A stretch of 64,000 bases of DNA from Zhengitettix transpicula (lineage: Eukaryota > Arthropoda > Insecta > Orthoptera > Tetrigidae). How positions within the stretch are numbered: the stretch's first letter is position 1; every line of letters starts with the position of its first letter. The notes below the pieces were generated by a model. The model was not told the origin of the DNA. It did not search any database and worked only from the letters and a program-made list of their open reading frames with translations. The position numbers and the translations under genes were made by a program. The stretch lies in contig CM073591.1 in the NCBI GenBank assembly GCA_037074705.1, positions 185,529,432 through 185,593,431 on the forward strand, read 5' to 3'. Below, in pieces: positions 1 to 11,784 of the stretch.

Positions 1-766
1 ACGGACGTAGGCCCAAGTTAAAGTGGCCGAGAAAGTTATAGTGGAGTTATAAAGACGAGACGGCTGGGGAGAGCGATGGTGAAGGTCCGCAGAAACGGAC
101 GCAGGGCCAAGTTAAGGGGGCCGAAACAATTTTATATGCAGTTATAGAGGAGATATAGAGGAAGTCAAGTTGGAGTGAGTTAGTCGTGTTGGAGAGGAGA
201 CGGACGTGTCAGCTGGGAGATATAATACAGTTCTGTTCATCTAGAGCAACAAACAGTAAGGTTTGCAGTTACAAAGTACGAATAGCGAGATCCTGTATTT
301 TTTACATGAAAGCAAGCAAATATTTTACGGAGAGATTTACATAATAATTTGCACACGGTGAAGCAAATGGTTGCTTCACTCTGATTGAACAGTTTTCGCA
401 TAGAGGAGACCAGAATACGCTAGTTTACCAAAGGGGGCGGCTCATCCGAGGTTCCAGATAGCAGAGGACGAGTATTTTAATCGCGTGTTTTAAAATTTTC
501 AATTAAGTGTAGAGTCAGTGTAAAAAAGGCTTTTTAGAGTGGTAGTTTTCAAGATACAAGAGAGAGATCTGATACCAGACAGACGTTCCGTGAGTAACAA
601 AATTTTTATACAAATTTGTAAACGATAATTAAAAAGGTATAGTCAGATTTCGTTCAGTTTTAATTTCGTTCAGTTTTCTTTTCACTTATTTTCATAACTG
701 TTTTAGGTTAACTTTTTATATTTGAATTGTTAATTGCCAGTTTATTCATTGATTTTGTTCTAATTA
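1..766. other. Unassigned stretch with imperfect direct repeats
   Basis: No coding frame is recognised. The first 220 bases are richer in G than the surroundings and contain a partly repeated phrase: 'acggacg' followed by 'ccaagttaa' starts near 1 and again near 95, with a third weaker 'acggacgtg' near 203. Such a leader-like, purine-rich block could be an LTR or UTR piece of a retroelement cut by the window edge, but no primer-binding site or LTR boundary can be shown. Confidence 0.4.
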
Positions 767-2477
767 TCAAACCCAGTTATGACCATGAGATAGGAGATTC
801 GACGTATTTGATTGTAATGATATAAGAACTGTATATTCATAAATGCCACTAATTAATAAATGAAAATTAAAGTATTTGTTATTAAATGGATGAAATTCGG
901 CGTGAAAAATAGGTCTTGCACATTGTAAATTTATCAACAATAATAAATTTCTTTTAAAGCTTAGTAAATGTTGTGAATTATTCCTATGATTTAAGACCAC
1001 CTTTTTAATCATTTTAGATTCGACGCCTTCAACGTGTGACTAATTATTCAAATTTTAATTATTTTTTTTTGTTAATTGATTAATTTTATTATATCCTTCT
1101 AGTTGTTTATTACATTTATGGCTTTACCAACGTGGGTTAAATTAATTGTCATCCAGTTGTTTATTACAATATATATATATATATTGTAATAACCAAATAA
1201 TGGCAATTTATTTTGATGGGCTTTTAAATGAAAAATTATAGACTTTAAAACAAACAACATTTATTTACCAATTCTTGAAACATTATACAATTTAATATTA
1301 TAAAAAGACCTCTCTCTCTCTCTCTCATGGGTCTCTACTGGGTTTGATAACGGACAGAATTTAAATATTAAAAGAACCCAACATTTACCTTTAAATTAAA
1401 CAGAAGTATCAACGAAACTGATTACCGAACTTATTCTACAGATTGCTTCTAAATTTACAAGAGTTTATTTTATTATCAAAAGAAGAGAACGATATCTGAC
1501 TGTTATCCTTTAATTACGTTTACACATGTTAATACCATAAATTTCAACTCACGGTTTCTCAGGAACTTTCGGCTCGTTCATTAAACACGCACTTTATAGC
1601 TTGGACGTTTACACACACTGACTCTAACACATATTACTGGTTCGACGATAGCTGGTTCTCCATACCCAGCGAAGATATCCCAGTTGCTCGTCGTGACACT
1701 ACTCGACGCCGGTTGCTGTATCTTGATCTCCTACCATCGAAGACAGGTCAAATTCTCATATTAATACAGATAGAGCTTCTGTATGTAAAAATGTTTATAG
1801 TTGAATAATTTTGCTGACTGATGCTGACTAACGCTGACCAACTCTGGCTCAAACTCAACTCACGATGCACACAGCACGCTGGCTCCACTCTGACTGTATT
1901 CTGACTATAATCGCGATTCTCACAGCATCCCTCTCCCACGCAGACTCCTCTCCCACGCTGACTCTTCTCACAATAGGTTATTTCACCCTTATATATACTA
2001 CTAGCCTCCTTGTTTTTCCCTTGTTGCAAGCCTACGTCGCAACGGCGCGGTGACAGAATCCTCATTACCGAGATTTACGTCCTGCAGCTGCGGTCCCTTC
2101 GCCAGCTGCTAGCCCACGTTCTGCGTTGCGGACCACACAGATCCCAAATCAACAAGTGACCGGACCCGCAATTACTTTGGACCCGTCGTCTCATCCGACC
2201 TTTTGACCAGCGCTCTCTAGAACAAATTGCAGCTTCCTGTTCTGCTCCCAGACCCGTCATCCTAACAAATGTCTCGTCGCTCTGTTACACCGTCCTTACA
2301 AATTACGACTTCCTCTGCCGGCCAAAAGCACTAATCAGAGATAAATGTCTTGCCGCTCCGTCTTGTCACATCGTGACAGGACCCGCATTTACTTTTCACT
2401 CGCATTCTCTTTACGAAATGTGCGCTGTTTTGAACCAATGCATTACATTACATTACAATGCATTCCCTCAATGCATT

Positions 2478-2550
<73 letters not shown>

Positions 2551-3906
2551 ATTTGTCTCGAAATTGTTTGAAGACCGGGCAAGGTAGTGGCTAGATTCAG
2601 CAACGAGCAGTTATGTCGTACAAGTTCCGGAGGGCCAGCAGGCGAACTAGAGTATCTCAAACAGTCAATCGGCAAAACACGATAAAGGCATTTCTACAAC
2701 TAATGACTCACAAAAATCGTTCTCGACTAAGCGCGATTCTTGTTTTTCAATTTTTGCTTCTTTAGAGTCAGCTCACGAGTAGCCACTAGATATTACTCAC
2801 AATATTCTTTTTGCTTTCCTGAGTAAAGCCTCTTACTATGTAAATAATTTTGGTTTTTTTCAATATACTATTTGATTTGAATAGGTATATTGGAAGAAAA
2901 TTAAATTAAAATTAAAATTTTTGTTAAATCATTAAACTCACTCATAGTGGAGAAAGATCTATACCACTATAATAGTTATGTATAACAAGATAACATTACA
3001 TAATAAATAATTTATCTGTATAAAATAATTAGAATTAAATTCTTACATTATTAATTCAAATTAATTATTATTATTTTAATTCTAAAATATTACAATTTTT
3101 CAACAATGAAATTTTCATGTTCACTTTGGAATTCAACAGGAGGGTTTCGTAATCCCTTAATAATATAATGATGTTTGATTACATTTTATCGCATCCTTTT
3201 GTTTTGCTACTGACAAAAAACTATTATGTACTTATTTTTATTTTTTTGTATTTAATAAATACATATTCTAGTTGAATATTTATCATAATTGTTTAGTAGA
3301 AATGTCGTCAATGAGTAAGTAAATTGATCTGAGAGAGTAAGTATACCTAATATCTTGAATTTCTCCCTGCATGCAGTTCCGGGATTTAACCTGACACTTT
3401 ATCCTAATTACTCGCTTTTGTGCTAGAAATATTTTATCTTTACCTGTGGAGTTGTCCGAAAAAATATATTTTTACCTTGAAAAATATATTGAGGTATGTA
3501 AACACGGTATATATACCAGTTTTACTGCTTTCGTATTAATGTAATGTGACAAATGTTGCTGAGCTGAAATTATTTATTAATATATTGGCACGTTGTTTCC
3601 AATTAAGTTTATTATCTTGTGAAGTACCTTCTAATTCATATACTGAATTAAGTTAAAGTTACTGCTTTTTATAATGAAAAATTTGTCTGTTTATTACAGC
3701 AAATCAATTTATAATACTATTGAATGTATTATTGTCAAACTTTGTACTGATCCTATTAATACTTGTATCATCTGCAAATACCGTAGCATTGGCGTCTAGA
3801 TTCATTAATTTTGTTCAGTTACAAATCGTATTTTTGTGATGGGTTGAAAAAATTGGAAACGTGTTGGACCAAGTGTATAGCCAAGGATGGAGATTATGTT
3901 GAGAAA
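767..3906. other. AT-rich non-coding DNA with microsatellites
   Basis: No protein family is recognised in any frame. The stretch holds a short (TA)n near 1171-1187, a (TC)n tract at about 1311-1326 and a compound microsatellite at 2480-2548. Between about 1500 and 2400 the composition is less AT-rich and CT-biased, with phrases such as 'ggacccgca' and 'gtctcgtcgctc'/'gtcttgccgctcc' repeated imperfectly. This suggests an old repeat, but no family can be named. It lies downstream of the Mth exon at 5422-5804 in transcript sense, and no further GPCR exon was found here. Confidence 0.4.
2480..2548. repeat. Compound microsatellite (AT)n(AG)n
   Basis: About 15 uninterrupted AT dinucleotides (2480-2509) pass directly into about 20 AG dinucleotides (to 2548). 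Short predicted peptides running through it are artefacts of the repeat. Confidence 0.95.
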
Positions 3907-3908
3907 TA

Positions 3909-5180
3909 CCACTGTGATCAAAAAGTAAGCTGAATTTTTTTATAAAATATACATTCTTTATTTATTCTTCCAAAAAAATTTCATCCCCTTCAAAGTAATT
4001 CCCGTCCGATAAAACGCACTTTTTTCCAACGCTTTTTCCAGTCCTCGAAACAGTAGGAATAGTCTTTTTCCGGTATAGCCTTCAAGACCTTCTTCGATTC
4101 AATTTTATCTCCTCAATCGTGTCAAAACGGCGTCCCCGTATTGGCCTTTTGAGTTTGCTGAATAGCCAGAAGTCGCAAGGAGCCAAATCAGGCGAATACG
4201 GTGGTTGCGGAACGATATGAGTCGAGTTTTTGGCAAAAAAGTCGCGAAGAACCAATGCAGTGTGACATGGTGCATTATCGTGATGAAGGAACCAAGATTC
4301 CGGCCGTTTCAGACGAATAGCTTCACGCAAACGACGCATAACGCTCAAATAATATTCTTGGTTGACAGTTTGGCCCGGCGGAAGGAATTCATAGTGCACC
4401 ACACTACGATAATCAAAGAAAACTGTCACCATGACCTTGATTTTCGGTCTTGCTTCACTTTTTGCACGATATTCGCTGGATTGGTCGGTGGTTTCAGGGT
4501 CGTATGCGTAAATCCAAGTCTCGTCTCCAGTAATGATGCATTTCAAGTGGTCCTGATAGTCAGACAGCAAAGTTTCACAAACATCAACGCGACGCTTTTT
4601 TTCCAAAAAATTGAGCGATTTGGCACCAATCGAGACTTGACTCGTTTGAGACACAAAACATTCTTCAAAATGGTTTGGGCTGAGCCAAATGATATTCGAA
4701 TACTATCAGCGAGATCTCTAATTGTCCATCGACGATTTTCAAGCACCAACAAATCTTTGATGTTTTGGACGTGGCCCTCGTCGGTAGACGTTGATGGTCG
4801 TCCAGAGCGCGTTATGTCTTCATCGCGTTCTCGGACCTCTTTGAACTCGTTGTACTACTTATAAACGTTTTTTTGTGCCATAGTTTGATCACCAAAGGCC
4901 TTCCGCAACATTTTCAACGTATCCGCACAAGAATATTCGTTCCGCAAACAAAATTTGATGCAAGTGTTTGCTCAACAAAATCATCCATTTCATAAATCGA
5001 AAAATTCACTTTTGGTTGTTTACAAAAACACGTGTAACTCGGAGATAATTAAACCTTTTACCAAACAGACGCTTGGAAAATATTATAGACAGTCCTTCCA
5101 ACCTAATAAAAAAATTTACCTGCCTTCCTAATACCCGGGATTTTTAATGACTATTTCACCTTACTTTTTGATCACAGTGG
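3909..5180 (-). mobile_element. mariner element, copy 1 (1272 bp, TA-flanked)
   Basis: The element is bounded by inverted termini beginning CCACTGTGATCAAAAAGTAA at both ends (about 28 bp, few mismatches) and flanked by TA at 3907-3908 and 5181-5182, the target duplication of Tc1/mariner elements. The 1272 bp length is typical for mariner. It carries a decayed transposase on the minus strand. It is the same family as 24432-25706 and has the same orientation. It lies about 240 bp past the Mth exon at 5422-5804, inside the host gene's transcript sense. Confidence 0.93.
3962..4970 (-). pseudogene. mariner transposase, broken (copy 1)
   Basis: The transposase of the element at 3909-5180 cuts and pastes it at TA sites. 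Minus-strand pieces show the DD34D catalytic triad: GDETW near 4535, HDNAPCHTA near 4285 and YSPDLAPCDF near 4185, with exactly 34 residues between the second and third aspartates. The N-terminal helix-turn-helix part (LENRRWTIRDLADSI) is in a different frame from the catalytic part, with a break near 4620. Relative to copy 2 it has a 15-base in-frame deletion just before HHDNAPCH. The N-terminus is disrupted further. It is inferred to be inactive. Confidence 0.9.
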
Positions 5181-5421
5181 TAAAGTTTTCTAAAAAAAAT
5201 TCTCTGAGTTATATTTTTACCAGACTTATCATCGTAGTTCAAAGAACTTTCGCGGTTAATGTTAAAATAGTTTGTTGAAGAAGTATATTGTACTACAAAA
5301 AAATGCTTGAAAAATATTTGTTTTCAGTCCAAAGTATTCGTGTTACACAATATTTTCGTCGAGTGTGTCTGATCGTGGACGTTCCAAGGCAAAGTTGAGA
5401 ATAGGTAAGATGTTCCCTTAC
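5181..5421 (-). other. Intronic sequence after the Mth exon
   Basis: This is the AT-rich remnant between the mariner and the exon donor. The donor on the minus strand reads CTCGAG|GTAAGG, with the GT at 5421-5420. Nothing else is recognised. Confidence 0.6.
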
Positions 5422-5804
5422 CTCGAGTCTCGGTGTCCAGTCTTCGAGATCATTTCCGACGCAGTGCAGAGTAGCGTTGAAGACCGACAAGGAAGCACAG
5501 CACTTTCGTACGCAAGGAGCAGCCTTGCAGGGACACGCCTTGGCACCAAAAAGTTTACCGTCAAATCCGGGAACGATTATGGCGTCCACGCAGTAGTCGT
5601 TGGGCGGGCTCAGATACTCATCCGGCGCGTACTGTTCAGTGATTTTCAGCATGACGTCGTTGCCGGAAGCCACGAAGCTAAACTGTTCGTAATTTGAATC
5701 CCTAAAATTCATCAGATTTAGCTGCTCGCCAGGACTGCACCAGAGAGTACCGTTCGTCACCGTCGTTCCAGACTGCTCCAGAACGATCCTGGAGACGTTG
5801 GCGT
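5422..5804 (-). CDS. Methuselah-like GPCR ectodomain exon (internal, 383 nt)
   Basis: This internal exon encodes about 127 residues of a methuselah-like receptor N-terminal ectodomain, the extracellular ligand-binding part of an insect class B-like GPCR. Visible landmarks are WCSPGEQLNLMNF, then YAPDEYLSPPNDYCVDA, then the cysteine-dense block CPCKAAPCVRKCCASL, which closely resembles the CxCK.xxCVRxCC block of Mth proteins, followed by FNATLHCVG. Several N-glycosylation sequons occur (NVS, NGT, NAT). The exon is framed by an acceptor ending ...TTTGTTGCAG (AG at 5806-5805) and a donor GTAAGG after CTCGAG. It enters in phase 1 and leaves in phase 0. No ATG or signal peptide is present, so it needs an upstream exon; 25794-25969 fits in phase. 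Transmembrane exons are not in the window. Confidence 0.82.
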
Positions 5805-5880
5805 CTGCAACAAATCTACAGTCAAAGATGGACTGCTTTCACAGGGAGTGAAATATGACGTTTTGGTAAACGTCGTTAAG

Positions 5881-6605
5881 ACGACTCCATATTAACAAAT
5901 CATAAAATCAATTTTAAAGAGGCACAATATGCATACATTTAATAGAAACATACAGCATGGAGAAAAACTTATGGATATTGCAGAATAAATAACTAGTAAT
6001 TATAAGTGCGTAAGAAAAAAAATTAATATGAACTAATAAGCCCACATAATCGTTATCAACGTTTTAGGTGTGTTGAAAATGGTATATCGTTGTATACGAA
6101 AAGAGAAAACTATCAGAGAAGGAACATTCATACCATCAAATTCAGATTATCGCAGGCATCTAAGACGTGAAAACTCAGTCGGACAAAAGTGTATCGATTA
6201 ACTGGATTTCATAAGAATTATAACAATCTGACTTCATATAAAAATTAAATAATAATAATAATAGCAGCCCAGTAATAATAAGTAATTAACTATTTAATTT
6301 AAAACATAAATAAATATTAAACACGATGTTTGGTTAATGATTGGGACCTCTTCAGTTGTTATATATACAAATAAATTAAGAAACAAAGTCTTACAGTTTA
6401 CATAACTTGTACAAATATATTTATGTATAAATATAATTTATAGTGTCACCGACAATATATTATAAGAAAATTTAAATTGAGAAAATTTCTAACGTGCGGA
6501 TTGCCCACATTTTGCGGCCGAAATGACTGTTATGGGCACAAATATAACGAGTACTACTGACATTTGAGACAATAAGGGAGTGCATGTTTTATATAATAGT
6601 ATCTG
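5881..6605. other. AT-rich intronic stretch, nothing recognised
   Basis: No ORF of note, no terminal repeats and no clear similarity to other blocks in the window were seen. Confidence 0.5.
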
Positions 6606-8355
6606 AGTGTCGGCGTTGCCCGGGTATTTATTTAAATTGTTTAGGAGAAGAATTGATTCGACACTAACCTCTTGGTTAGCATTTTATTAAACCAGCACAA
6701 ATAGCGCCATTGTTAGGAACATCCATTTACGATCCCCTACACGACCTAACCCCTCTGCAGCTAACTTCAAATAAACCAGAATGGCGACTGATGGTACTTT
6801 AACAACTTTGGAATTCTCGTGCTGCATAAAATAAGAGTGATTTCCAAGTGAAAAAATACTGGCTAACTTAATAAAGTCTAAAAATATATCTAGTATCATA
6901 AAGGAGTAAACAAATACAACCTTTAACTACACAGAGACCATAATATAGCTGGTACCTTAAAGGATCAAAACTACCCCGGATAACTTTTTGTCAATAACGT
7001 CCATCTCGACGACGAGGAACATAAAATTTCATTATTAGATTAAATAACCAAATACAGACAAAGTTAGGTGATGTTATAAATACCCAAAACCGTTTACTTG
7101 TGCCTTTCGTCAGGTGATTGGAAAAAAACAGGAGAGACAGGAGCGACACAACCGCACAATTACAGTTGACAAACTCAAAAGTGAAGTAACACGCAACGAC
7201 AATAGGAAAGCAGAAGGTTTAGCATAACAATAAGCGATCATAAATATTGTTGAGTTTCATAGTATCGGTTTGTATTTGCTGTGATGTTGGATTTAATATG
7301 AAGCATTTTAGATATAAGTCTGGAATGTTACCTGGTGTAAACGTCCAAAATTTTAACATTTTGCCAATCTAATGAATGTTTTGAATTGATTATACGTTTC
7401 AGGCTACAGATTGTTTATACTTGGACAGTTTGATGTTAGACATATGTTCCTTGAGACGGGAACGTTTTGTTTGCCCTATGTAGCAGGAATTACAATTAGT
7501 CAAGTGGGTCCTTGCGGTTTTTAATTAAGCACGAAAGGGTATTAGTGGATCCGTAAATGATGGATATTTGATAACCTTTAATAATTTTGAAGTCGACACG
7601 GATTTCGGTTCTTTCTGCATTATTTTTTATGTTAACCTTCCACCAAAACCCTACGGTAAGGGTGCCTTCTGGAGTTGAATTTATATGCTTATAAATTCTA
7701 GATTAACACTCAAATTCAGCGACCCCGAAAACTTTTTATTCTAACCGGTTAGAAGTGTTTTTAATTGCTATCCCCTCCACCCCGACCCGTAGAAGTTAAT
7801 CCCTCGGTATTTGTTCCTGGATAGTAAGTAGCATGTAAAAAAAGCTTCGTAGAAATTGCTTTATGCTTTTAAGATTGTACATGGAAATTTTTTGGGCTTT
7901 CTTGCACTCCCACTGTTGTCTTGCACTAAATGTTCACGAGTATGGCTAATGTCAGAATTAAGCTCAGTGACTTACATAACTCCAGATTCGTCACCATTCT
8001 CGGTTGTTTCGCGTTATTTTTATGTACCTCCTCTCCATCTCCTTCCTTATTTGTGCTGCCTTCCCATGCTGTAAGGGGGTTGACATTATACACTAAAGAG
8101 AACTGCAGACAAACTATTAATCTCATGGACCCCGAAAACTAATTATTCGTTGCTAAATACTGTCGTTTTAGCAAGTTTTTAAATTTCAACCTCGTTCTCT
8201 GCTTGGAAGTTTCCTACTCGCTTCGAGAGGCCAACCGAAACCTTCGCAGGGAGTTTTGTACAACAACTCACCAAAGTTTAATAGCAATTGAACGTATGAT
8301 TTATTAACGCATAGGGGACACACGGATAGACATAAATTTTACTGATATATCACAA
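6606..8355 (-). mobile_element. Degenerate Helitron-like element (family B), interrupted by a Penelope fragment
   Basis: The left end carries the GC-rich motif 'gtcggcgttgcccgggta', the reverse complement of the Helitron 3' motif found at 32840-32861 and, inverted, at 26177. The right end shares sequence with the 5' end of the element at 26177-27700 ('gaaaccttcgc', 'ctcaccaaagttt'). Internal blocks also match that element, for example 'tttctgcattat' and 'ccccgaaaactaa'. It encodes no Rep/helicase protein, so it is non-autonomous. The interior from about 7046 to 7565 is replaced by Penelope-like sequence. Boundaries are approximate because both ends have drifted. Confidence 0.6.
7046..7565 (-). 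mobile_element. Penelope-like element fragment nested in a Helitron
   Basis: The sequence matches the better-preserved Penelope element at 57899-58680 over its GIY-YIG end: 'ccttgagacgggaacgtttt', 'gtttgccctatgtagcagga', and the terminal block 'gacaaactcaaaag'. On the minus strand the peptide is fragmented by stops. A terminal motif near 7085-7130, CACCTGACGAAAGG on the minus strand, resembles the hammerhead-like terminus seen at 58599. The fragment is a dead copy. Confidence 0.75.
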
Positions 8356-10502
8356 TTATAATAAATTTTTACATTGTGACAAGCGAAATTACTTTTTTAA
8401 ATAAATATTGTTGCTCACATCTAAATAAATGGACGTTAAATTTCAAATTATTTGTATGTTAATTGATTCTAGAGTTTTGATATCATTATTGTGTTCTATC
8501 TGTTGTATTATATAATATTTCTATTTCTATCATTTCTTAAATTTCAATAATACTCTTAACCGCTGTGCCAATAACGGAAATCAAGACTTTAGAAATTTTG
8601 TCAACTTAAATTTTCTTATAATAAACTGTAAAGAACACTATAAATTATATTTACATAAAAAATTATCCTCTTTTAAGACTTGTTGTTTAGATAATAGAAT
8701 GTAACATCTATACATCAGAAGAGGTCCAAATCAGGGACGAAACACAGTGTTTGATATTTATTAAGTTTTAAATTGAATAATTAAATTTTTTCCTGATTAT
8801 TATGCTGCCATTTTTATTATTGAATTTAATTAGCGTACACTTTAATTATTTTTCCGTCAGCCACGTATTGAATAAATAGGGTGCGTTCTCTTAAAATAAT
8901 TTGTTTTGAAACTTTGTGTAAGTAATTATTGTTTAAAGAACTGAATAAGGTATATATATATATATATATATATATTAACATTTTGCCAATCTAATGAATG
9001 TATATATATATATATATATATATAATATGGAAATGTGATCATTAGGCAAAAAAATAATTATTTTAATTGTTGACAAACTGTAATGAATTTTTCAAAATAA
9101 AATTGACTTAATTTTTACATCATCTTTGAAAATGTTATACGAAAAAATTGAAATATTGTGATAGAGCCTGTTGGTAGAAGGAACAATAATTCTGAATACG
9201 TTGTGAAATTTAGGGAGGGCATAAGCACTGGAAATATTAGTAGACGTTATAAATAAAGAATGAAAAGTGTTAATCATCTTTATTAAGACTTTTTATAATA
9301 GTATTTAATTTATCTATAACTTCATTAATGCATTTATTATTTTTTACAAATTTTATTTCTTGACCTGCCTGACTTTGTGTCAATAGCAGTAATTTCGACA
9401 GCAACGTGTCGACAAACCGTACATTAGAAATTTGCTAACACTGTAAATTAATTTTATGCTTAATTGTATTAAAACTTATCATATATGTGATCTATGTTTT
9501 CTTTAAATTTTTGAGATAACTGAATTTAATTCTAATTTACTCCCGAATATGTCCCAGTCAGTCATGAAACGTTGTCTCTTTTAAATATTATGTTTTAAAT
9601 TTCATAATAATAACTTTTTCTGACGAATACGCTGTTTTTTTTAACATTTATACAGTAATAATATTTACTCATCTAAAAAAAGTCAACTAAATTTACCTCT
9701 GTGAGAGGTGATCTTAAAAATCTGTCAATGAGCCATTAGTGATGAGGATTAAAATCTATTCGTTTAGGATTACTATAGAGATTTTTAATATATCAGTCTA
9801 AATTTGGATGAACCATCGTCAACTTTACAATTTTTTTTAAAAAAAACAGAATAATCTGCAGGAAGATAAAGCCGAGAACTGAACGTAAGTGAGACGGCGT
9901 TGATCGACGATCAAATCATACGTTGAAGAGTCACGAAGAATAACACTTTTATCTAGCAATTACAGGTAGCAAAGAGCGGGCGTGCACCACACGCGGGCGG
10001 CAAACAGCAATCTCGTTCTCGAACTCATTTTCTTCATTTCTACCTACTGTTTTTTTATTATGTCATAACAACATCGTCTATTGATCTCTATTAAGAATGA
10101 ATCAAAAACGTATGCAGGTTAACACCACTTAAGGAGAATCGATCATTGTCAATATTATAATACAGGACGCGGCATTAAGAACTTCCCGTTTTTGGAAGCC
10201 AATAAAAATAAATCCAAGCAAAGTACGAACATTTTTGGTTTTAGTAATGAATAGCACATAAATGCAGTTTTAAATTGCCGAGTTTTAAAAGTAACATCAC
10301 GCAAATGGCGGCCTTTATTGTTGATACATTGATTGAGTCCCTCCCGGACGTTTTCCATAACCTTGAGGGTCATTATCTCCACTTTAAGAGCATCAAAAGT
10401 TTGGGGGCGATGTTGGTATATCCTGCCTTTGAGATAGCCTCAGAGAAAGAAATTGCAAAGTGTCAAATCTGGCGATCGCGGCGGCAACCCGATGTCACCA
10501 CG
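8356..10502. other. AT-rich intronic DNA with microsatellite and a hammerhead-like/Penelope-terminus trace
   Basis: No coding family is recognised. The stretch holds the split TA microsatellite at 8951-9024. Near 8713-8750 it has 'cagaagaggtcc...ggacgaaac', a pattern also seen at Penelope-type termini elsewhere in the window. Near 9560 there is a partial 'gaaacgttgt'. The 9850-10020 stretch is somewhat GC-richer but has no ORF. Confidence 0.4.
8951..9024. repeat. (TA)n microsatellite split by a 25 bp Penelope-derived piece
   Basis: A (TA)n tract (8951-8975) is followed by about 25 bases, then another (TA)n tract (9001-9024). The intervening bases, 'ttaacattttgccaatctaa' plus a few more, are identical to 7353-7380 in the Penelope fragment 1.6 kb away. 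A TA repeat on both sides is unusual. Confidence 0.9.
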
Positions 10503-10505
10503 TAA

Positions 10506-11285
10506 TGCCGGCTCTACACTCTCGTCGAGCGACTTGGGTGAGCGGCTTGGACAAGCTGGAACGAGCCGAGAGGCTCTATCCACACTCTTGTCAGTACTGG
10601 CGAGCGGCTCAGTATCAACATGGACGTCTTGAAGGTTGTAGCTGCTGCTTATTTTTATTCTAAGTGCCACTATAACTATGTAAAAGCATTTGAAGAAAAA
10701 AACAACTAAGAAAGCTTAGAAGAAAATGATATTGGTTTATATATATCCTCCACACCCGCTCCCGATCTAATCGAGGCCTTTTTTCGTCTAACGTGGCCTC
10801 TAAATGTTGCCATCAGGGTGTCTTTTTTTTTTAGTTCTGAAATATCAATACTAGTAGACTGGCTAATCCTCACCCAAGCATCATTTAACTTTTTTTTGTC
10901 TTTATGATCTTTATGCTTTGGATTCCATATCACAGGCTTCATCTCATATAACTCCAAAAAGTTCAATACACTTTCATTAGACCAATCCATTATTAATAAT
11001 GTAAACACTTCACAAATAAACTATACAAAAGATAATTATGTTGACAAGTACACACTAACTTCAAATTCAGACCATTGACAATGACAAGACGGACGACTCG
11101 GGACGAGAGTGGGGATAGACTGTTCGCACTCGGCAATCGTTCCCTTTGACTCGGGTACAAAAAACCGACGAGAAATGGAGCGCCAGCGAGCCGAGTCGAG
11201 TGGTCCCGATCTCACCCGAGTGGACCATCCACACTCTCGCGATCGGGCAAGTTCGTGTTGGTTCGGCGAGAGTGTAGAGCCGGCA
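10506..11285 (-). mobile_element. PIF/Harbinger-type element, 780 bp
   Basis: Perfect inverted termini TGCCGGCTCTACACTCTCG start at 10506 and end at 11285, flanked by TAA at 10503-10505 and 11286-11288. The 3-bp TAA/TTA target duplication is the hallmark of PIF/Harbinger elements. Degenerate subterminal repeats ('ccacactct', 'gagcggct') lie inside each end. The interior holds a MADF-domain ORF on the minus strand and no DDE transposase, so this is a non-autonomous or deleted derivative. Autonomous Harbingers often carry such a Myb/MADF-like second gene. Confidence 0.85.
10706..11008 (-). CDS. MADF (Myb/SANT-like) domain protein of the PIF/Harbinger element
   Basis: This 100-codon frame lies inside the 780 bp element. 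Most of it is a MADF-type DNA-binding domain: FLELYEMKPVIWNP, then KDKKKLNDAWVRI, then ELKKKDTLMATFRGHVRRKK, then SGAGVEDIYKP, which is the classic order of a three-helix MADF fold ending in the YKP(s/t)W-like motif. The likely start is the second methionine (MDWSNESV), because the first residues lack domain character. In PIF/Harbinger transposons this accessory protein helps nuclear import and terminal recognition by the transposase. Here the frame stops soon after the domain (FSSKLS), where the family usually continues, so it may be truncated. Whether it is expressed is unknown. Confidence 0.72.
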   Translation of the reverse strand: MFTLLIMDWSNESVLNFLELYEMKPVIWNPKHKDHKDKKKLNDAWVRISQSTSIDISELKKKDTLMATFRGHVRRKKASIRSGAGVEDIYKPISFSSKLS

Positions 11286-11288
11286 TAA

Positions 11289-11784
11289 GGAGATAACATG
11301 TCCAGGAAACATTTAACTCAGAATAATTTTGAAACCCCAAACATTTAGGCCGGAAAAACCCAATACAAATTAGAGGTCACCCTCTTCAAAAAAAAAAAAA
11401 AAAATACGGACCCCACACACCAAACTGAAAAACGGCACAGTAGACTGTAACCTTAGGACTGTGGAGTGGTTCGCGAGGATTTTTGTTTCTGCGGAGAACG
11501 GCAAGGAGATGGCGAAGCGCATCCGAAAGGCACGCTGTGTTGTTATCTCCGTACCGTTGTTACAATAAACTCTTCAACAACAAAAGCGCGATTCTCTCGC
11601 GACCAAGCTATGTTGTCAACAAGAAATGGCATGAACACAGCTATCTACTACCACATTTCCTACAGCTCTACCCCCAACGCCACCCTTACCTATGGTATTC
11701 CTAAATCGGGAAGATCTCTATGCCGTACCCCGTATAAGAACAAAGGACAGAAAAATTAATTCCCAAGGTAAAGATTAATTTGTA
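11289..11784. other. Unassigned stretch, moderate GC
   Basis: The stretch contains a poly-A run near 11387-11404 and overlapping short open frames at 11466-11759 without recognisable domains. The A-run could mark the end of an old retroposed sequence. No family is identified. Confidence 0.35.

Noticed and set aside
2345..2675. Frames with runs of YI, RE or LS residues
   Set aside because: They are translations of the (AT)n(AG)n microsatellite.
4205..4864. 219-codon open frame on the plus strand
   Set aside because: It is the antisense shadow of the mariner transposase at 3962-4970. The minus strand gives clear DD34D motifs.
5365..5697. 110-codon plus-strand frame
   Set aside because: It is antisense to the Mth ectodomain exon, which has splice sites and cysteine motifs on the minus strand.
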